From Flavobacterium sp. SCGC AAA160-P02 (GTDB taxonomy: Bacteria > Bacteroidota > Bacteroidia > Flavobacteriales > Flavobacteriaceae), in contig CATISV010000073.1 of NCBI GenBank assembly GCA_949541125.1, positions 1 to 34,459 of the forward strand: a DNA stretch of 34,459 nucleotides. Direction: 5' to 3'. The position numbers and the translations under genes are program-made. This document shows positions 1 to 10,056 of the stretch, in pieces; position 1 is the first letter of the stretch, and the number at the start of each line of letters is the position of its first letter. Below the pieces are notes generated by a model that saw only the letters and a list, made by a program, of their open reading frames with translations, was not told the DNA's origin and ran no database searches.

Positions 1-863
1 ATTACTTTTGGATTTCCATTCGCAACCATCAGTCCAATAAATATAAATCCTCGGTAATCAATTCCATCTATTAGCAATCCGTTGATCGTTGGTTTTACAA
101 CCTGTTCTTCTACTTTTTGAAAAAATTTGCTGTCTGCAAATGGTACTGGAGAAATCGCCCCCATACCTCCTGTATTAAGCCCTGTATCTCCCTCACCAAT
201 TCTTTTATAATCTTTTGCTGAGGGTAGTATTTTATAGCTTTTTCCATCGGTAAGAACAAAGACTGACAATTCAATTCCCTCTAAGAATTCTTCTATCACT
301 ACCCTTGATGATGCATCTCCAAATTTTTGATTGGATACCATTTCTTCTAATTCAGTTTTTGCTTTTTCCAAGGAATCTAAAATTAACACTCCTTTACCAG
401 CTGCAAGACCATCTGCTTTTAAAACATAGGGTGGGCTTAGGGTTTCTAAGAATAATTTTCCTTCTTCTAAGGTCTCCTTTGTAAACGACTGATATTGCGC
501 TGTAGGAATTCCATGCCGTAGCATAAATTCTTTGGAAAAATCCTTACTTCCTTCTAATAATGCCCCATCCTTTTTAGGACCGATTACTGGAATTGATTGT
601 AATTGATCATCTGCAAGGAAAAAATCATGAATCCCTTCTACTAATGGAGCTTCTGGCCCCACCAAAACCATCTGAATTTGATGTTCTAAAACTGCAGACT
701 TTACGGCAATAAAATCCATGGGATTTATATCTAAATTAGATGCAGTCTCACTTGTTCCTGCATTTCCAGGAGCAACATACACTTCTGTTATTTTTTCACT
801 TTGAATAAGCTTGTATGCAAAGGCATGTTCTCTTCCACCTGAACCTAGTATAAGTATTTTCAT
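1..863 (-). CDS. purD: Phosphoribosylamine--glycine ligase (GARS), N-terminal part; 3' end runs off the window
   Basis: Manual translation of the reverse strand from ATG at 863 gives MKILILGSGGREHAFAYKLIQSEKI...GPEAPLVEGI...KADGLAAGKGV...NTGGMGAISP, characteristic of PurD. Open at the window edge, so absent from the ORF track. Confidence 0.96.
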   Translation of the reverse strand, partial: MKILILGSGGREHAFAYKLIQSEKITEVYVAPGNAGTSETASNLDINPMDFIAVKSAVLEHQIQMVLVGPEAPLVEGIHDFFLADDQLQSIPVIGPKKDGALLEGSKDFSKEFMLRHGIPTAQYQSFTKETLEEGKLFLETLSPPYVLKADGLAAGKGVLILDSLEKAKTELEEMVSNQKFGDASSRVVIEEFLEGIELSVFVLTDGKSYKILPSAKDYKRIGEGDTGLNTGGMGAISPVPFADSKFFQKVEEQVVKPTINGLLIDGIDYRGFIFIGLMVANGNPKV

Positions 864-907
864 AGTATTTGAATTCTCTGGCAAATATACTCTCTCTGCG
901 CTTAATT

Positions 908-1672
908 TTATTGTTTAATGCCCCATTTCATAAAATATTTTATCATAGACGAAATATGAATAAAAAATAGTCGTATGCTTTTTGAAGAGCCTTTTTTAAA
1001 TACATGAGTAATTTCAACGTCTGGAAAGTATAATATTTTTTTACCTGATTGTTTAATTTTCTTACAAATATCTACATCTTCCATATATAAGAAATAGCGT
1101 TCATCAAATCCTTGTAAAGCAATTAAGTCTTTTGTTTTAAATAACATAAAGCATCCTTGAATAAAATCTACATAAAACGATTTTTGTAAATTTTGATTCT
1201 TATACTCCCTCTTATTTGTGTAGTTTTTAAAAATTCCAAAAAACCGACAAAATAATTCTAAAATTGTTGGAAATTTTCTAGCAGTATATTGTACTTTTTT
1301 ATTCGTGTACAAAACTTTCGGCGCAATCATTGAAAGGCCATGATCCTTTTGAAATTCTTTAATCAATTTTTCTAGGATTTCAGGTTGAAATATTACATCT
1401 GGATTTAAAATCAAATGGTAATCTGATTCACTATTTATTTTGTCTAAAATACTATTATGACCCTTTGCAAAACCAAGGTTATCAGGAGAAAAAAAATACG
1501 ATATAGCATCTCCCTTGATTTTTTCCTCTAAACTATTGGTTGGAGAATTATCGATAACATATATTTTCTTGGAAAATGGATATTCTAAAAAGCTATGGAT
1601 TACATTTTTTAGTTCTTTACTATCTTCTTTATACGCTACTATTGAAGCTGTTATATTTTTTGATGTAACCAT
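908..1672 (-). CDS. Glycosyltransferase family 2 (rhamnosyltransferase-like)
   Basis: ORF with N-terminal GT-A fold: ASIVAYKED..VIDNSPT, NLGFAKGHN, LILNPDV, GFDERYFLYMEDVDICKKIKQSGKKI. Confidence 0.9.
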   Translation of the reverse strand: MVTSKNITASIVAYKEDSKELKNVIHSFLEYPFSKKIYVIDNSPTNSLEEKIKGDAISYFFSPDNLGFAKGHNSILDKINSESDYHLILNPDVIFQPEILEKLIKEFQKDHGLSMIAPKVLYTNKKVQYTARKFPTILELFCRFFGIFKNYTNKREYKNQNLQKSFYVDFIQGCFMLFKTKDLIALQGFDERYFLYMEDVDICKKIKQSGKKILYFPDVEITHVFKKGSSKSIRLFFIHISSMIKYFMKWGIKQ

Positions 1673-3021
1673 TAATATGCTTTTTCATCTCCTTTAAAAA
1701 CTTGAAAAACTGTCATTAAAATAATTTTTACATCCAATAAAAAAGACCAGTTTTCAATATAAAAGATATCTAATCGAATTCTATTTTTAATATCAGATCT
1801 ATTTTTTATTTCACCTCTATATCCACTAATTTGTGCTAATCCAGTAATTCCGGGTTTTACAATATGTCTCTTTAAATAATCGTCAACATCTTTCTGATAT
1901 TCTAAAGATAAGGAAGGAAGATGAGGTCTTGGTCCAACAATACTCATGTCTCCTTTAATGACATTAAAGAATTGAGGTAACTCATCAATACTTGTTTTTC
2001 TGATAAAGGATCCTATTCTAGTAATTCTATGATCATTTTCGGTAGCATGAATTTTATCTGACATTATATTTAGCTTCATAGATCTAAACTTATAACAAAC
2101 AAATTGTTTCCCATCTAAACCTTCTCTTTCTTGTAAAAAAATTACAGGCCCTTTAGATTCTATTTTTATGAGAACCCATAGGATGGGGAGTAACCAACTC
2201 ATAACAAACAAACAAACAAGAAGAGAGAATATAATGTCAAAAAATCTTTTAATTACATAGTTTTCATTAAACTCAAAAGGTAATTTATTGACATTCAGGA
2301 CAACCAGTGTCTCATCATAAAATTCAATACTATGATTTTTACTATACAATTTTCTAGAATCAGGAATTAATTTTAAACTAATATTATGTGAATTAGCAAA
2401 AGATTTTATCTTGTTAACAGTGTCGGAACTCAATTCATTGAGTGAGCAATAAACTTCGTCTATAGCATTCTCCAGAACAAATTGATAACTATCTTCTATA
2501 CCCCCTATTTTGTTTTTACTGTTTTTATTTGTGAAAAACCCAAGATACTTATACCCTAATTTTTTATTCTCATTAAAAATATTGATGATTTTTCTAGAGG
2601 TCTCATCGGTGCCAATAACAATAACTTTTCTATAATTTTTGCCCAAATTTCTATACCACCTTAGTAAGAAGAAAGAAAAAACTTTTAATAAAAATGTACT
2701 AGACAATATTAGTAGGAGAATTAAGAATTGATTGTTAACAACAAACCCTTCTTTAAAGACTCCAAAAAAAGTGAAAAAACCAAGAATAAAAAGTGAAAAT
2801 TGTCGAATAGTAAGTGTTAATAATCGAAGGAATTTATTGACTCTTAATACCCTATAATATTTTGTAAAAAAAGAAGAGACAACCCAAAAAGAAATAATAT
2901 AACTAATAAATGCTAGGTTATAAAACTCCTTGTCAGAAACAACATACACCACAAAAAAAATTGAGAAACAATCTATCAATAATTTCAAGGGGCTAATAAG
3001 GAATGAATATCTGTGTTTCAC
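1672..3021 (-). CDS. Exopolysaccharide biosynthesis polyprenyl glycosylphosphotransferase (WcaJ/WbaP-like)
   Basis: N-terminal membrane helices, central nucleotide-binding-like region (VIVIGTDETSRKI), C-terminal bacterial sugar transferase domain: KRFFDIIFSLLV...KGPVIFLQEREGLDGKQFVCYKFRSM...TSIDELPQFFNVIKGDMSIVGPRP. Confidence 0.93.
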   Translation of the reverse strand: MKHRYSFLISPLKLLIDCFSIFFVVYVVSDKEFYNLAFISYIISFWVVSSFFTKYYRVLRVNKFLRLLTLTIRQFSLFILGFFTFFGVFKEGFVVNNQFLILLLILSSTFLLKVFSFFLLRWYRNLGKNYRKVIVIGTDETSRKIINIFNENKKLGYKYLGFFTNKNSKNKIGGIEDSYQFVLENAIDEVYCSLNELSSDTVNKIKSFANSHNISLKLIPDSRKLYSKNHSIEFYDETLVVLNVNKLPFEFNENYVIKRFFDIIFSLLVCLFVMSWLLPILWVLIKIESKGPVIFLQEREGLDGKQFVCYKFRSMKLNIMSDKIHATENDHRITRIGSFIRKTSIDELPQFFNVIKGDMSIVGPRPHLPSLSLEYQKDVDDYLKRHIVKPGITGLAQISGYRGEIKNRSDIKNRIRLDIFYIENWSFLLDVKIILMTVFQVFKGDEKAY

Positions 3022-3085
3022 ATGAATTATGTATCAAATAAATATACGAATTTAGATTTGACTTTTTAACGACAGCCTAGTTGAT

Positions 3086-4207
3086 TTATTTTAAAAATGA
3101 CTGTAAAAATTTATCAATGATTTTTTTAAAATTTTCAAGGAAATAATATTCTTTAAATTTTTTGGCATGATTTCTAATCCAACCAGCATCAAATTTATTT
3201 TCTATTTTTTCAAAATCATTAATGATCTTATTTATTGAAGTTATACTTTGTTTGGGGAAAAATAATCCTGAAGATTTTTCAATATTTTCTGTATTTTCTA
3301 CAACTGTTTCCAAGGCCCCTCCTTTTGAAAATGCAATAACAGGAATCCCATATGCCATAACCTCCAATGGTATCATCCCAAAATCCTCTTCTCCAGGAAA
3401 AATTAACGCTTTTGATTTATAAAAAACAGCTTCAACTTCATTCCAGCTAGGACAACTAATAAATTGAATATTTTTATTCGCTTTTTGAATCAATTTTTCT
3501 TTTTCAGAGCCTTCACCAACAATGATTAGTGACTTTCCATTTGCATTGAAAGCATCTACTAACAAATCTATCTTTTTATATGGGGTCAGTGCTCCAAAAC
3601 TCAAATAATACTCTTTAACATTCTTAATGATTGGTTTGTCAAAAATAGAATTTGCAATGGGAGGATATACTATTTCTGCTTTTCTTTGATAATATTCTTT
3701 AACTCTATTAGCAACATTATTAGAATTCGCAATGTATAAATCCACATTATTTACGGTAGTTTTATCCCATTCCTTTAAGCGGCTAAAGAAAAAACTCATA
3801 ATGGGCCTTAAAAAATAATTTGCTGATTTTAAGTATACCTTTTGATGACTCCATACGTATCTCATAGGAGAATGAATATAACAAATATGAGGGGCATTAT
3901 TATTTATAAAAACTCCTTTTGCAGGCCCAGATTCAGAAGAAATAATTAGATCATAATTTTTTTTTAGTTTCAGAGATCTTATGCCTAAAGGGTATAGAGG
4001 GAAAATTTGTTGATAATGTTTTCGAAAAAATTTATTATCAAGTATCGATGTATAGACTTTATGACCGTTTAAATAATTACCATATTTTGATTTATCATAA
4101 AATAGTGTGTAAATATCTGCATTAGGATATAGCTTTAAAATTGATTCAACAACTTTTTCACCTCCTCTTCTTGTTATAAACCAATAATGAATTATGGCTA
4201 CCTTCAT
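3086..4207 (-). CDS. Glycosyltransferase family 4
   Basis: MKVAIIHYWFITRRGGEKVVESIL start (ORF extends to 4234 but the internal Met at 4207 fits better), and GEEDFGMIPLEVMAYGIPVIAFSKGGALETV E-X7-E type motif. Confidence 0.9.
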   Translation of the reverse strand: MKVAIIHYWFITRRGGEKVVESILKLYPNADIYTLFYDKSKYGNYLNGHKVYTSILDNKFFRKHYQQIFPLYPLGIRSLKLKKNYDLIISSESGPAKGVFINNNAPHICYIHSPMRYVWSHQKVYLKSANYFLRPIMSFFFSRLKEWDKTTVNNVDLYIANSNNVANRVKEYYQRKAEIVYPPIANSIFDKPIIKNVKEYYLSFGALTPYKKIDLLVDAFNANGKSLIIVGEGSEKEKLIQKANKNIQFISCPSWNEVEAVFYKSKALIFPGEEDFGMIPLEVMAYGIPVIAFSKGGALETVVENTENIEKSSGLFFPKQSITSINKIINDFEKIENKFDAGWIRNHAKKFKEYYFLENFKKIIDKFLQSFLK

Positions 4208-4372
4208 TTTATATTCACTCTTATGATTAAACAATAAAAAAACTGTAAATTATTATTTTTTTACTAGTTGGATTATTACAACGTGAAAGTAATGTTTTAA
4301 TGAGAAATAATTAAGTTTCTTGTTAAAGAAAAATTTAATAACTCGTAATCTAAATTTATTTAATTCTCTTAC

Positions 4373-4400
4373 TTGATTTAAAATAGTTACGTTATTTTTG
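4373..4400 (+). promoter_or_regulatory. Putative Bacteroidota promoter for the inverted GT4 gene
   Basis: TATTTTTG (TAnnTTTG -7 consensus) at 4393-4400 with TTG at 4373-4375 (17-nt spacing), 23 nt upstream of the ATG at 4424. Confidence 0.45.
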
Positions 4401-4423
4401 GATTGATTTAACCTTATTTTAGA

Positions 4424-5467
4424 ATGATTGTTATAAACGCTCGATTTCTTACTCAAAAAATTACTGGAGTACAAAGATATGCTATTGAAATATGTAAGTG
4501 TTTACCAGAGTTTGTTAATGATAAGAAGATCATATTAGTTGCGCCCTCGGATGTTTTAATAAACAGAGAAGAGTTGAAAAAATATGATATTATAGAATTT
4601 GGAAAATTTAAAGGGCATTTGTGGGAACAAATAGATTTAGTTCGTTTTTTAAAAAAAAATGGGAATCCTATTCTTGTCAATTTTGGTGGTATTGGACCGA
4701 TTTATTACAAGAATAAAATTACATATATTCATGATTTAGCCTTTAAATATTTCCCCGAGACCTTTTCATTCGTATTTCAAAAAAGTTATAATTTTTTTGT
4801 TCCAATATCAGTTAAAAATTCACGTAGAGTTTTAACAGTTAGTAATTATGTAAAAAAAGACATTGAAAATAATTTTAAAGTTAAAAATGTTGACGTTATA
4901 TATGCTGCACACAGTAATCAATTTAAAAATTTAAATTTAAAACGAGAAAAAATAATTTTAGCGGTTTCTTCATTAGATCCAAGGAAAAACTTTAATAGGA
5001 TTATAAGTGCTTTCCTTCAACTAAATACAGATTACAAACTCTATTTTGTAGGAGCCAAATTGAAATCTTTTTCTGACATCAAACTGACTAAAAAATCAGC
5101 TCATAAGAATATTATTTTTACGGGATATTTAAATGATGAGGAATTAATAAAGCTTTATAATCGTGCTTCTATTTTTATTTATGCTTCATTATTTGAAGGG
5201 TTTGGGATGCCCCCTTTAGAAGCTCAAGCCTGTGGTTGTCCATGTATAGTTTCTAACACTACCTCAATGCCAGAAATCTGCAATGACTCTGTTGAATATT
5301 GTAACCCTCTCTCTGTAAGAGATATCACAAATAAATTATACCATCTTATTAATGATGACAAAAGGAGAGAGGAGATTGTTGCAAAAGGATTTGAGAATAT
5401 TAAAAACTATAGTTGGAGAAACTCTGCAGAAAAGTTATTACAAATAATTAAAAAAGAAATTATTTAG
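4424..5467 (+). CDS. Glycosyltransferase family 4 (inverted relative to its cluster)
   Basis: NARFLTQKITGVQRYAIEI start typical of GT4; ILAVSSLDPRKNFNRIISAF, LYNRASIFIYASLFEGFGMPPLEAQACGCPCIVSNTTSMPEI. Confidence 0.92.
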   Translation: MIVINARFLTQKITGVQRYAIEICKCLPEFVNDKKIILVAPSDVLINREELKKYDIIEFGKFKGHLWEQIDLVRFLKKNGNPILVNFGGIGPIYYKNKITYIHDLAFKYFPETFSFVFQKSYNFFVPISVKNSRRVLTVSNYVKKDIENNFKVKNVDVIYAAHSNQFKNLNLKREKIILAVSSLDPRKNFNRIISAFLQLNTDYKLYFVGAKLKSFSDIKLTKKSAHKNIIFTGYLNDEELIKLYNRASIFIYASLFEGFGMPPLEAQACGCPCIVSNTTSMPEICNDSVEYCNPLSVRDITNKLYHLINDDKRREEIVAKGFENIKNYSWRNSAEKLLQIIKKEII

Positions 5468-6758
5468 TTTCCATCATTCTATTAAAGTAAAATAACCCAG
5501 AAAAGAAAAAGAAAAAAATTTTTCCATCAGACCTCTCAAGCAAATTTTCTGAAAGAAAAACAATCGAGGTTAAACACAAAAGGTAAAATAAATTACTTTT
5601 ATTAATTTTAATGGAGGTCATAAAAAGTTTCAGTAACAATAAAACAAATAAAATAATCCCTAAAATTCCTGAGCTAAGCCAAAAAAAAGCATATTGATTA
5701 TGTGAATTATAATCTCCCCAAGTATAAACTTTTGCTCCAATTTTATTGTTGTAACAATTATTTAACTCGTCTTGAACATCTCCAATACCAACTCCACTTA
5801 AAAAATTTTCTTCTATTAATTGAAAGTCACAAAAATAAATACCGTTTCTAACATTTGATGAATTAAAACTATCAGATTCAAATTTTTTCTCTGGTATAGA
5901 AAAACTATTATTATACAATTCTTTAAATCTAATTGAAGTAGGATTATTAAAAAACAACAGGGTCAAAAATAGCAAAGGAATAGAAACACTTATTATAATT
6001 TTGCTCTTTTTTGTTAATCCTGAAAAAATTAAAATTGATAAACTCAAAGAAACTAAAAGTGCAATAAAGGGCATTCTTGCTGAAATTAGAAAAAGCCAAA
6101 TACTTAATAAGAGTAAAACTATTATTCCAAATACTTTGAAAATTCTTTTTTTATACAACGATATTTTTTTTCCTAAAATTAATAACGCAAAAGAAATCCA
6201 TAAACCTTGATAGGTGGGATGAGAATTGGACTTTTCAATTATATAATTTCTAAACCTTCTAAGTTTTATTTGTTCTAATTTAGATTGACTTATTTCTTCT
6301 ATGGATTTAAATCCATTAGAACTAATTTCGCTCATTGTAATATTTTGAGTTAATAAATTATAATCAATAAAAACCCACATAAACTGATACAACACAAGCA
6401 ATAAAAGAGAAAATATAAAAACTGTTAAGACTTTTGATATGAACTCTTTATTAAAAAAATTTCTGTTTAGGTAAAATATTAATGGAAATATTATGAAATA
6501 AATCATTTTAACAATTAATGAAAATCCATCCTCTAAATTTTTTGAATATAACAATGAAAAACATAATGCTAAAAAAGGAAGTATAAAAAACCAAATATCT
6601 GTTTTAAGTGTGACTTTATCTTTCCTTATAATAAAAGAGTAAATTCCTACTAAGCTCCATAAAATAATAATTATACTCCTTGTTAAAAATGTTAAAACAG
6701 GGAAAACTGCTATCATTAGAGTAAGTATTGAAAATATTTTTTTTAATTTTTTATTCAT
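5460..6758 (-). CDS. O-antigen ligase/polymerase family membrane protein
   Basis: Polytopic hydrophobic protein; LISARMPFIALLVSL, LSGVGIGDVQDELN...YNSHNQYAFFWLSSGILGIILFVLL typical of Wzy/WaaL-type proteins. Confidence 0.82.
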   Translation of the reverse strand: MNKKLKKIFSILTLMIAVFPVLTFLTRSIIIILWSLVGIYSFIIRKDKVTLKTDIWFFILPFLALCFSLLYSKNLEDGFSLIVKMIYFIIFPLIFYLNRNFFNKEFISKVLTVFIFSLLLLVLYQFMWVFIDYNLLTQNITMSEISSNGFKSIEEISQSKLEQIKLRRFRNYIIEKSNSHPTYQGLWISFALLILGKKISLYKKRIFKVFGIIVLLLLSIWLFLISARMPFIALLVSLSLSILIFSGLTKKSKIIISVSIPLLFLTLLFFNNPTSIRFKELYNNSFSIPEKKFESDSFNSSNVRNGIYFCDFQLIEENFLSGVGIGDVQDELNNCYNNKIGAKVYTWGDYNSHNQYAFFWLSSGILGIILFVLLLLKLFMTSIKINKSNLFYLLCLTSIVFLSENLLERSDGKIFFFFFSGLFYFNRMMETK

Positions 6759-6762
6759 TATT

Positions 6763-7926
6763 CTAATTTTCTACTTTTAATGTATCTTCTTTAATTTTTA
6801 GAAATAATAATGGAAAAAGAACTAAAAAAACGATACTTTGAGTCAAATTAACCAAAAATGCTGATAAGAAAAAAGCAATTAAAATGAACATAAACTTATT
6901 TTTCTTTTTACTCTTTTCATAAACAAATAAGCTTGAAATCACAACACCTATAAATCCTGTAGATAAAAACATTAATAGCCAATAACTATCAAGAGTATCT
7001 ATAAATCCAACACCTCTAACACCTCCTCCAATTTTTCCAATTGCTCCACCATAAAAAATATTATAGTTTACATTAATTTGATTACTCCATAGATAAAAAC
7101 GATCATATAGAGAATACATAGAAAAAATATCATATTTAGTTAAAAATAAGATGATAAAAATTAAAACAGGAATTCCAATTTTTAAAATCAAGATTAACTT
7201 TTTGAGGTTCTTTTTTTTCGTAAAAAACTTTAAAAACTCATAAACTATAATAACTAGATAAGCACTTCTTACAAACGAAAAAATTAAAGGGAATAGTGCA
7301 ACATATTTTTTGTTTTTAAATTTAGGATTTTGATCCATTAATAAATACCCTAAAACACTAAAGTAGGCAACGGATGCAGGATTCCCTATTAAAGCTGGAG
7401 ATCTCCAAAAATTATAAAAATTTGATATTTTAAAATTATACTCAGGGTCAATACCCCATTGATATCTTCCAGTAATCATTTTCATATACTTTTCTGGACC
7501 TAGTGTATAGGTTAAAATGATAAAAATTGTATTTAATACCAGTAAGAACAAAATGATATTTAATATCCTATACCAATCTTTTTTATTGAGTTCTATTTGA
7601 CTAAAAATAAAGATCATAATAAACAAAATATAAACCTCTCTAAAAACAATGTAAAGAGACTCAATATTCGTGATATTAAATAATAGTACTATGAATAAAA
7701 ATAAAAAATATCCAAAAAAAAGTATGTCCAGCAATGTTATTTTAATTCTCTTGGCAGCTTTGAATATAAACGATATAATGATTAATAATAAAGAAAGTGG
7801 ATGAATAAATTTTTTGAGTTGCCAATTTCCTAGATATTCAAATATTAAAAACGTTGCTATTCCTTGAGTTGCCAAAATTTGAAGCAAAATTGACCAATAA
7901 AATAATTTATTTAACTTTACTCTCAT
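6763..7926 (-). CDS. Second Wzy/ligase-like polytopic membrane protein
   Basis: Multi-TM protein in the polysaccharide cluster; RSAYLVIIVYEF...DTLDSYWLLMFLSTGFIGVVISSLFVY resembles O-antigen polymerase C-terminal regions. Confidence 0.7.
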   Translation of the reverse strand: MRVKLNKLFYWSILLQILATQGIATFLIFEYLGNWQLKKFIHPLSLLLIIISFIFKAAKRIKITLLDILFFGYFLFLFIVLLFNITNIESLYIVFREVYILFIMIFIFSQIELNKKDWYRILNIILFLLVLNTIFIILTYTLGPEKYMKMITGRYQWGIDPEYNFKISNFYNFWRSPALIGNPASVAYFSVLGYLLMDQNPKFKNKKYVALFPLIFSFVRSAYLVIIVYEFLKFFTKKKNLKKLILILKIGIPVLIFIILFLTKYDIFSMYSLYDRFYLWSNQINVNYNIFYGGAIGKIGGGVRGVGFIDTLDSYWLLMFLSTGFIGVVISSLFVYEKSKKKNKFMFILIAFFLSAFLVNLTQSIVFLVLFPLLFLKIKEDTLKVEN

Positions 7927-7929
7927 AGA

Positions 7930-9087
7930 TTAGTCCTTAACTATCTCTTTAAAAACATCTAAATACTGTTGTACAGTTTGATCAATATTAAATTTATCCA
8001 AAAAGTTCTTCTGAAATCTGAACTCTTTTAAAAAATTTGAATTAAAAATAATTTTTTTTAAGATTGTCGTTAAGCCATCTATATCAGGAGTAAAAACAAA
8101 TTCTTTATTATTTAATAACAATTCAGGAATACCTCCTCTACAACTTGCTATTACAGGTTTTTTATGAATTAAGGATTCTACAACAACTCTTCCAAAGGGT
8201 TCATTCCATAAAGATGGCACAATTAAAACATCAATCATTTCAAAAAAATCTGAGCTATCGATATATCCTAAATATTCTATTTGAGTAGAATCATTTATGT
8301 TTTTTAAATAGTTTAAATAGCTGTTGTCAATTTTGCCGGCTATTAAAAGCTTCCATGAAGAGTCGTTTATTTTGGAAAAACTTTCAAGCATTAACTCAAT
8401 ACCTTTCGGTTTATTTATTTGCCCAATAAAACCAAAGGTATTATTGTTTTTCTTATTATTAAATCTCTCTTTATCAAAATCAAAACCATTATAAATAACT
8501 TTATTCTGAATTCCTTTAAAGTAACCATTTTTAATATGATCTGTAAGAATATAATTACTAATTCCAACTAAAAAATTAACTTTCACTGAATCTTTTTTCT
8601 TTGGAAACGAGAGTAATTTGCTTATTATGACTTCAAGGAAATTATTGTTAAATTTTGTTGATTTTGGACACTGTAAATAGTAATCTCTTAGAGTATGAAC
8701 AATTTTAATATTTAATTTAGATGCAACACACCAAACTTTGGTTGAAAAACCACTAATATTATTAGTTAATAAAATATCTGGCTTATACCTTAGAAATAGG
8801 TTTTTAAAAAAAGTATTGTATTTGTAATTACTCGAGTCTTTTAGGTGCCATTTTAATTTTTGAAGAGAACCTCTATTGAAAGAATCATATGGCCAGTAAT
8901 CATTTTTAATTTTAATTTTATATATAGATATTTCATTTAGTTTATATTGTGCATCTTCTTCCCCTAAACTTACAACTATAACATCATTACCCTTACGAGA
9001 AAAACTTTCTGCCAATGTTTGTACAGATTTTTCTGCTCCACCAATATTGTATGGTGCGTAAAGAGTATTAACTATAATTATTCTCAT
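7930..9087 (-). CDS. Glycosyltransferase family 4
   Basis: NTLYAPYNIGGAEKSVQTLAESFSRKGNDVIVVS; FGFIGQINKPKGIELMLESF; VPSLWNEPFGRVVVESLIHKKPVIASCRGGIPELL. Confidence 0.93.
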   Translation of the reverse strand: MRIIIVNTLYAPYNIGGAEKSVQTLAESFSRKGNDVIVVSLGEEDAQYKLNEISIYKIKIKNDYWPYDSFNRGSLQKLKWHLKDSSNYKYNTFFKNLFLRYKPDILLTNNISGFSTKVWCVASKLNIKIVHTLRDYYLQCPKSTKFNNNFLEVIISKLLSFPKKKDSVKVNFLVGISNYILTDHIKNGYFKGIQNKVIYNGFDFDKERFNNKKNNNTFGFIGQINKPKGIELMLESFSKINDSSWKLLIAGKIDNSYLNYLKNINDSTQIEYLGYIDSSDFFEMIDVLIVPSLWNEPFGRVVVESLIHKKPVIASCRGGIPELLLNNKEFVFTPDIDGLTTILKKIIFNSNFLKEFRFQKNFLDKFNIDQTVQQYLDVFKEIVKD

Positions 9088-10037
9088 TAATATTTTTCTA
9101 AATTATTATTTTCAGCATTTTTAACGGCCCTCATAAATACTTTAAAATTCTTCGTGTTTGAAGAATAAATAAATAAAAGTACAGTAAACAGAAGTTTATT
9201 AAGACCATAGATGAAATTATTATTTACTAAATACTGTTTCTCAAAAAGTGTTCTATTTCTAATGGTATAATAAACCCTAAATGGTGGTGCTTTTTTTATT
9301 TTACTAAAAATTGTCTCTTTTTTATCTTTAATTGCCCATGAAGTATCTATATCATCAACAATACTATCTAAAACTAAGTAAATCTTTTTATTACGTTTTG
9401 TTATTCTGTAAGTCCACTCATGATCGTCTGAGTACAAATAAAATTTTTCATTTGGATAGCCAATTTCTTTAAGTAACGATTTATGAAAAAAAAGTCCTCC
9501 ATATGGAGCACATGCTATTTCTCCATATAGTTTTTCTTTATTTTGTTTTTCTTTAGTATATATCCTTGAAATTTTTTCAAATAAATGAAACCCAGAAAAA
9601 CTATTCTTTTTACTTAAAACTAAATTTGGATTTTCCTTAAATACTGCTTCTCTGAACTGAACTCTATCTGGTCTGAAAGATAACAAAGCTGATACAGTTT
9701 TAGGTTTTTTATTCCAAAAATCTAGCAATAGACTTAAAGCGCGCGCTCTTGGTTTGTTGTCATCATCTAATAACCAAATGTATTCATTATTTAATTTATA
9801 CGCTTTTTCTAATCCTTGTTTATATGCTTTTGCAGATCCTACGTTTTGTTTGTTTGATATAACTTGTACTTTTTGAGTATCCTTTAAAAATTTCTTAATT
9901 TTCTCTTTGCTATTTTTCTCCGAATTATTGTCAACAATTATTATATCATTTACTCCTAAATTAAGACATGAAACTAAAACCTCTTTTAATAGGTAATATC
10001 TATCAGCATAAGTAACTATAATAACTGTAACTTGCAT
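9087..10037 (-). CDS. Glycosyltransferase family 2 (galactofuranosyl/rhamnosyltransferase-like)
   Basis: VTVIIVTYADRYYLLKEVLVSCL..IIIVDNNS, NVGSAKAYKQGLEKAY, WLLDDDNKP, YSDDHEWTYRITKRNKKIYLV. Confidence 0.9.
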   Translation of the reverse strand: MQVTVIIVTYADRYYLLKEVLVSCLNLGVNDIIIVDNNSEKNSKEKIKKFLKDTQKVQVISNKQNVGSAKAYKQGLEKAYKLNNEYIWLLDDDNKPRARALSLLLDFWNKKPKTVSALLSFRPDRVQFREAVFKENPNLVLSKKNSFSGFHLFEKISRIYTKEKQNKEKLYGEIACAPYGGLFFHKSLLKEIGYPNEKFYLYSDDHEWTYRITKRNKKIYLVLDSIVDDIDTSWAIKDKKETIFSKIKKAPPFRVYYTIRNRTLFEKQYLVNNNFIYGLNKLLFTVLLFIYSSNTKNFKVFMRAVKNAENNNLEKY

Positions 10038-10056
10038 TTTTTTCCAATTTAATTTT

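Noticed and set aside
4253-4474. 73-aa ORF on - strand in the divergent GT4 intergenic region
   Set aside because: Overlaps the confident GT4 start on +, low-complexity K/N/F composition, no recognisable motif; likely spurious AT-rich ORF.
4235-5480. Possible invertible-promoter/shufflon-type DNA inversion around the + strand GT4
   Set aside because: I looked for matching inverted repeats at the borders (A/T-rich tracts near 4245-4262 and 5445-5465) but found only weak low-complexity similarity, and no recombinase in the window.
1515-6210. Small ORFs at 1515-1697, 3222-3422, 4453-4680 and 6001-6210
   Set aside because: Antisense to confident glycosyltransferase or polymerase genes, no family signal.
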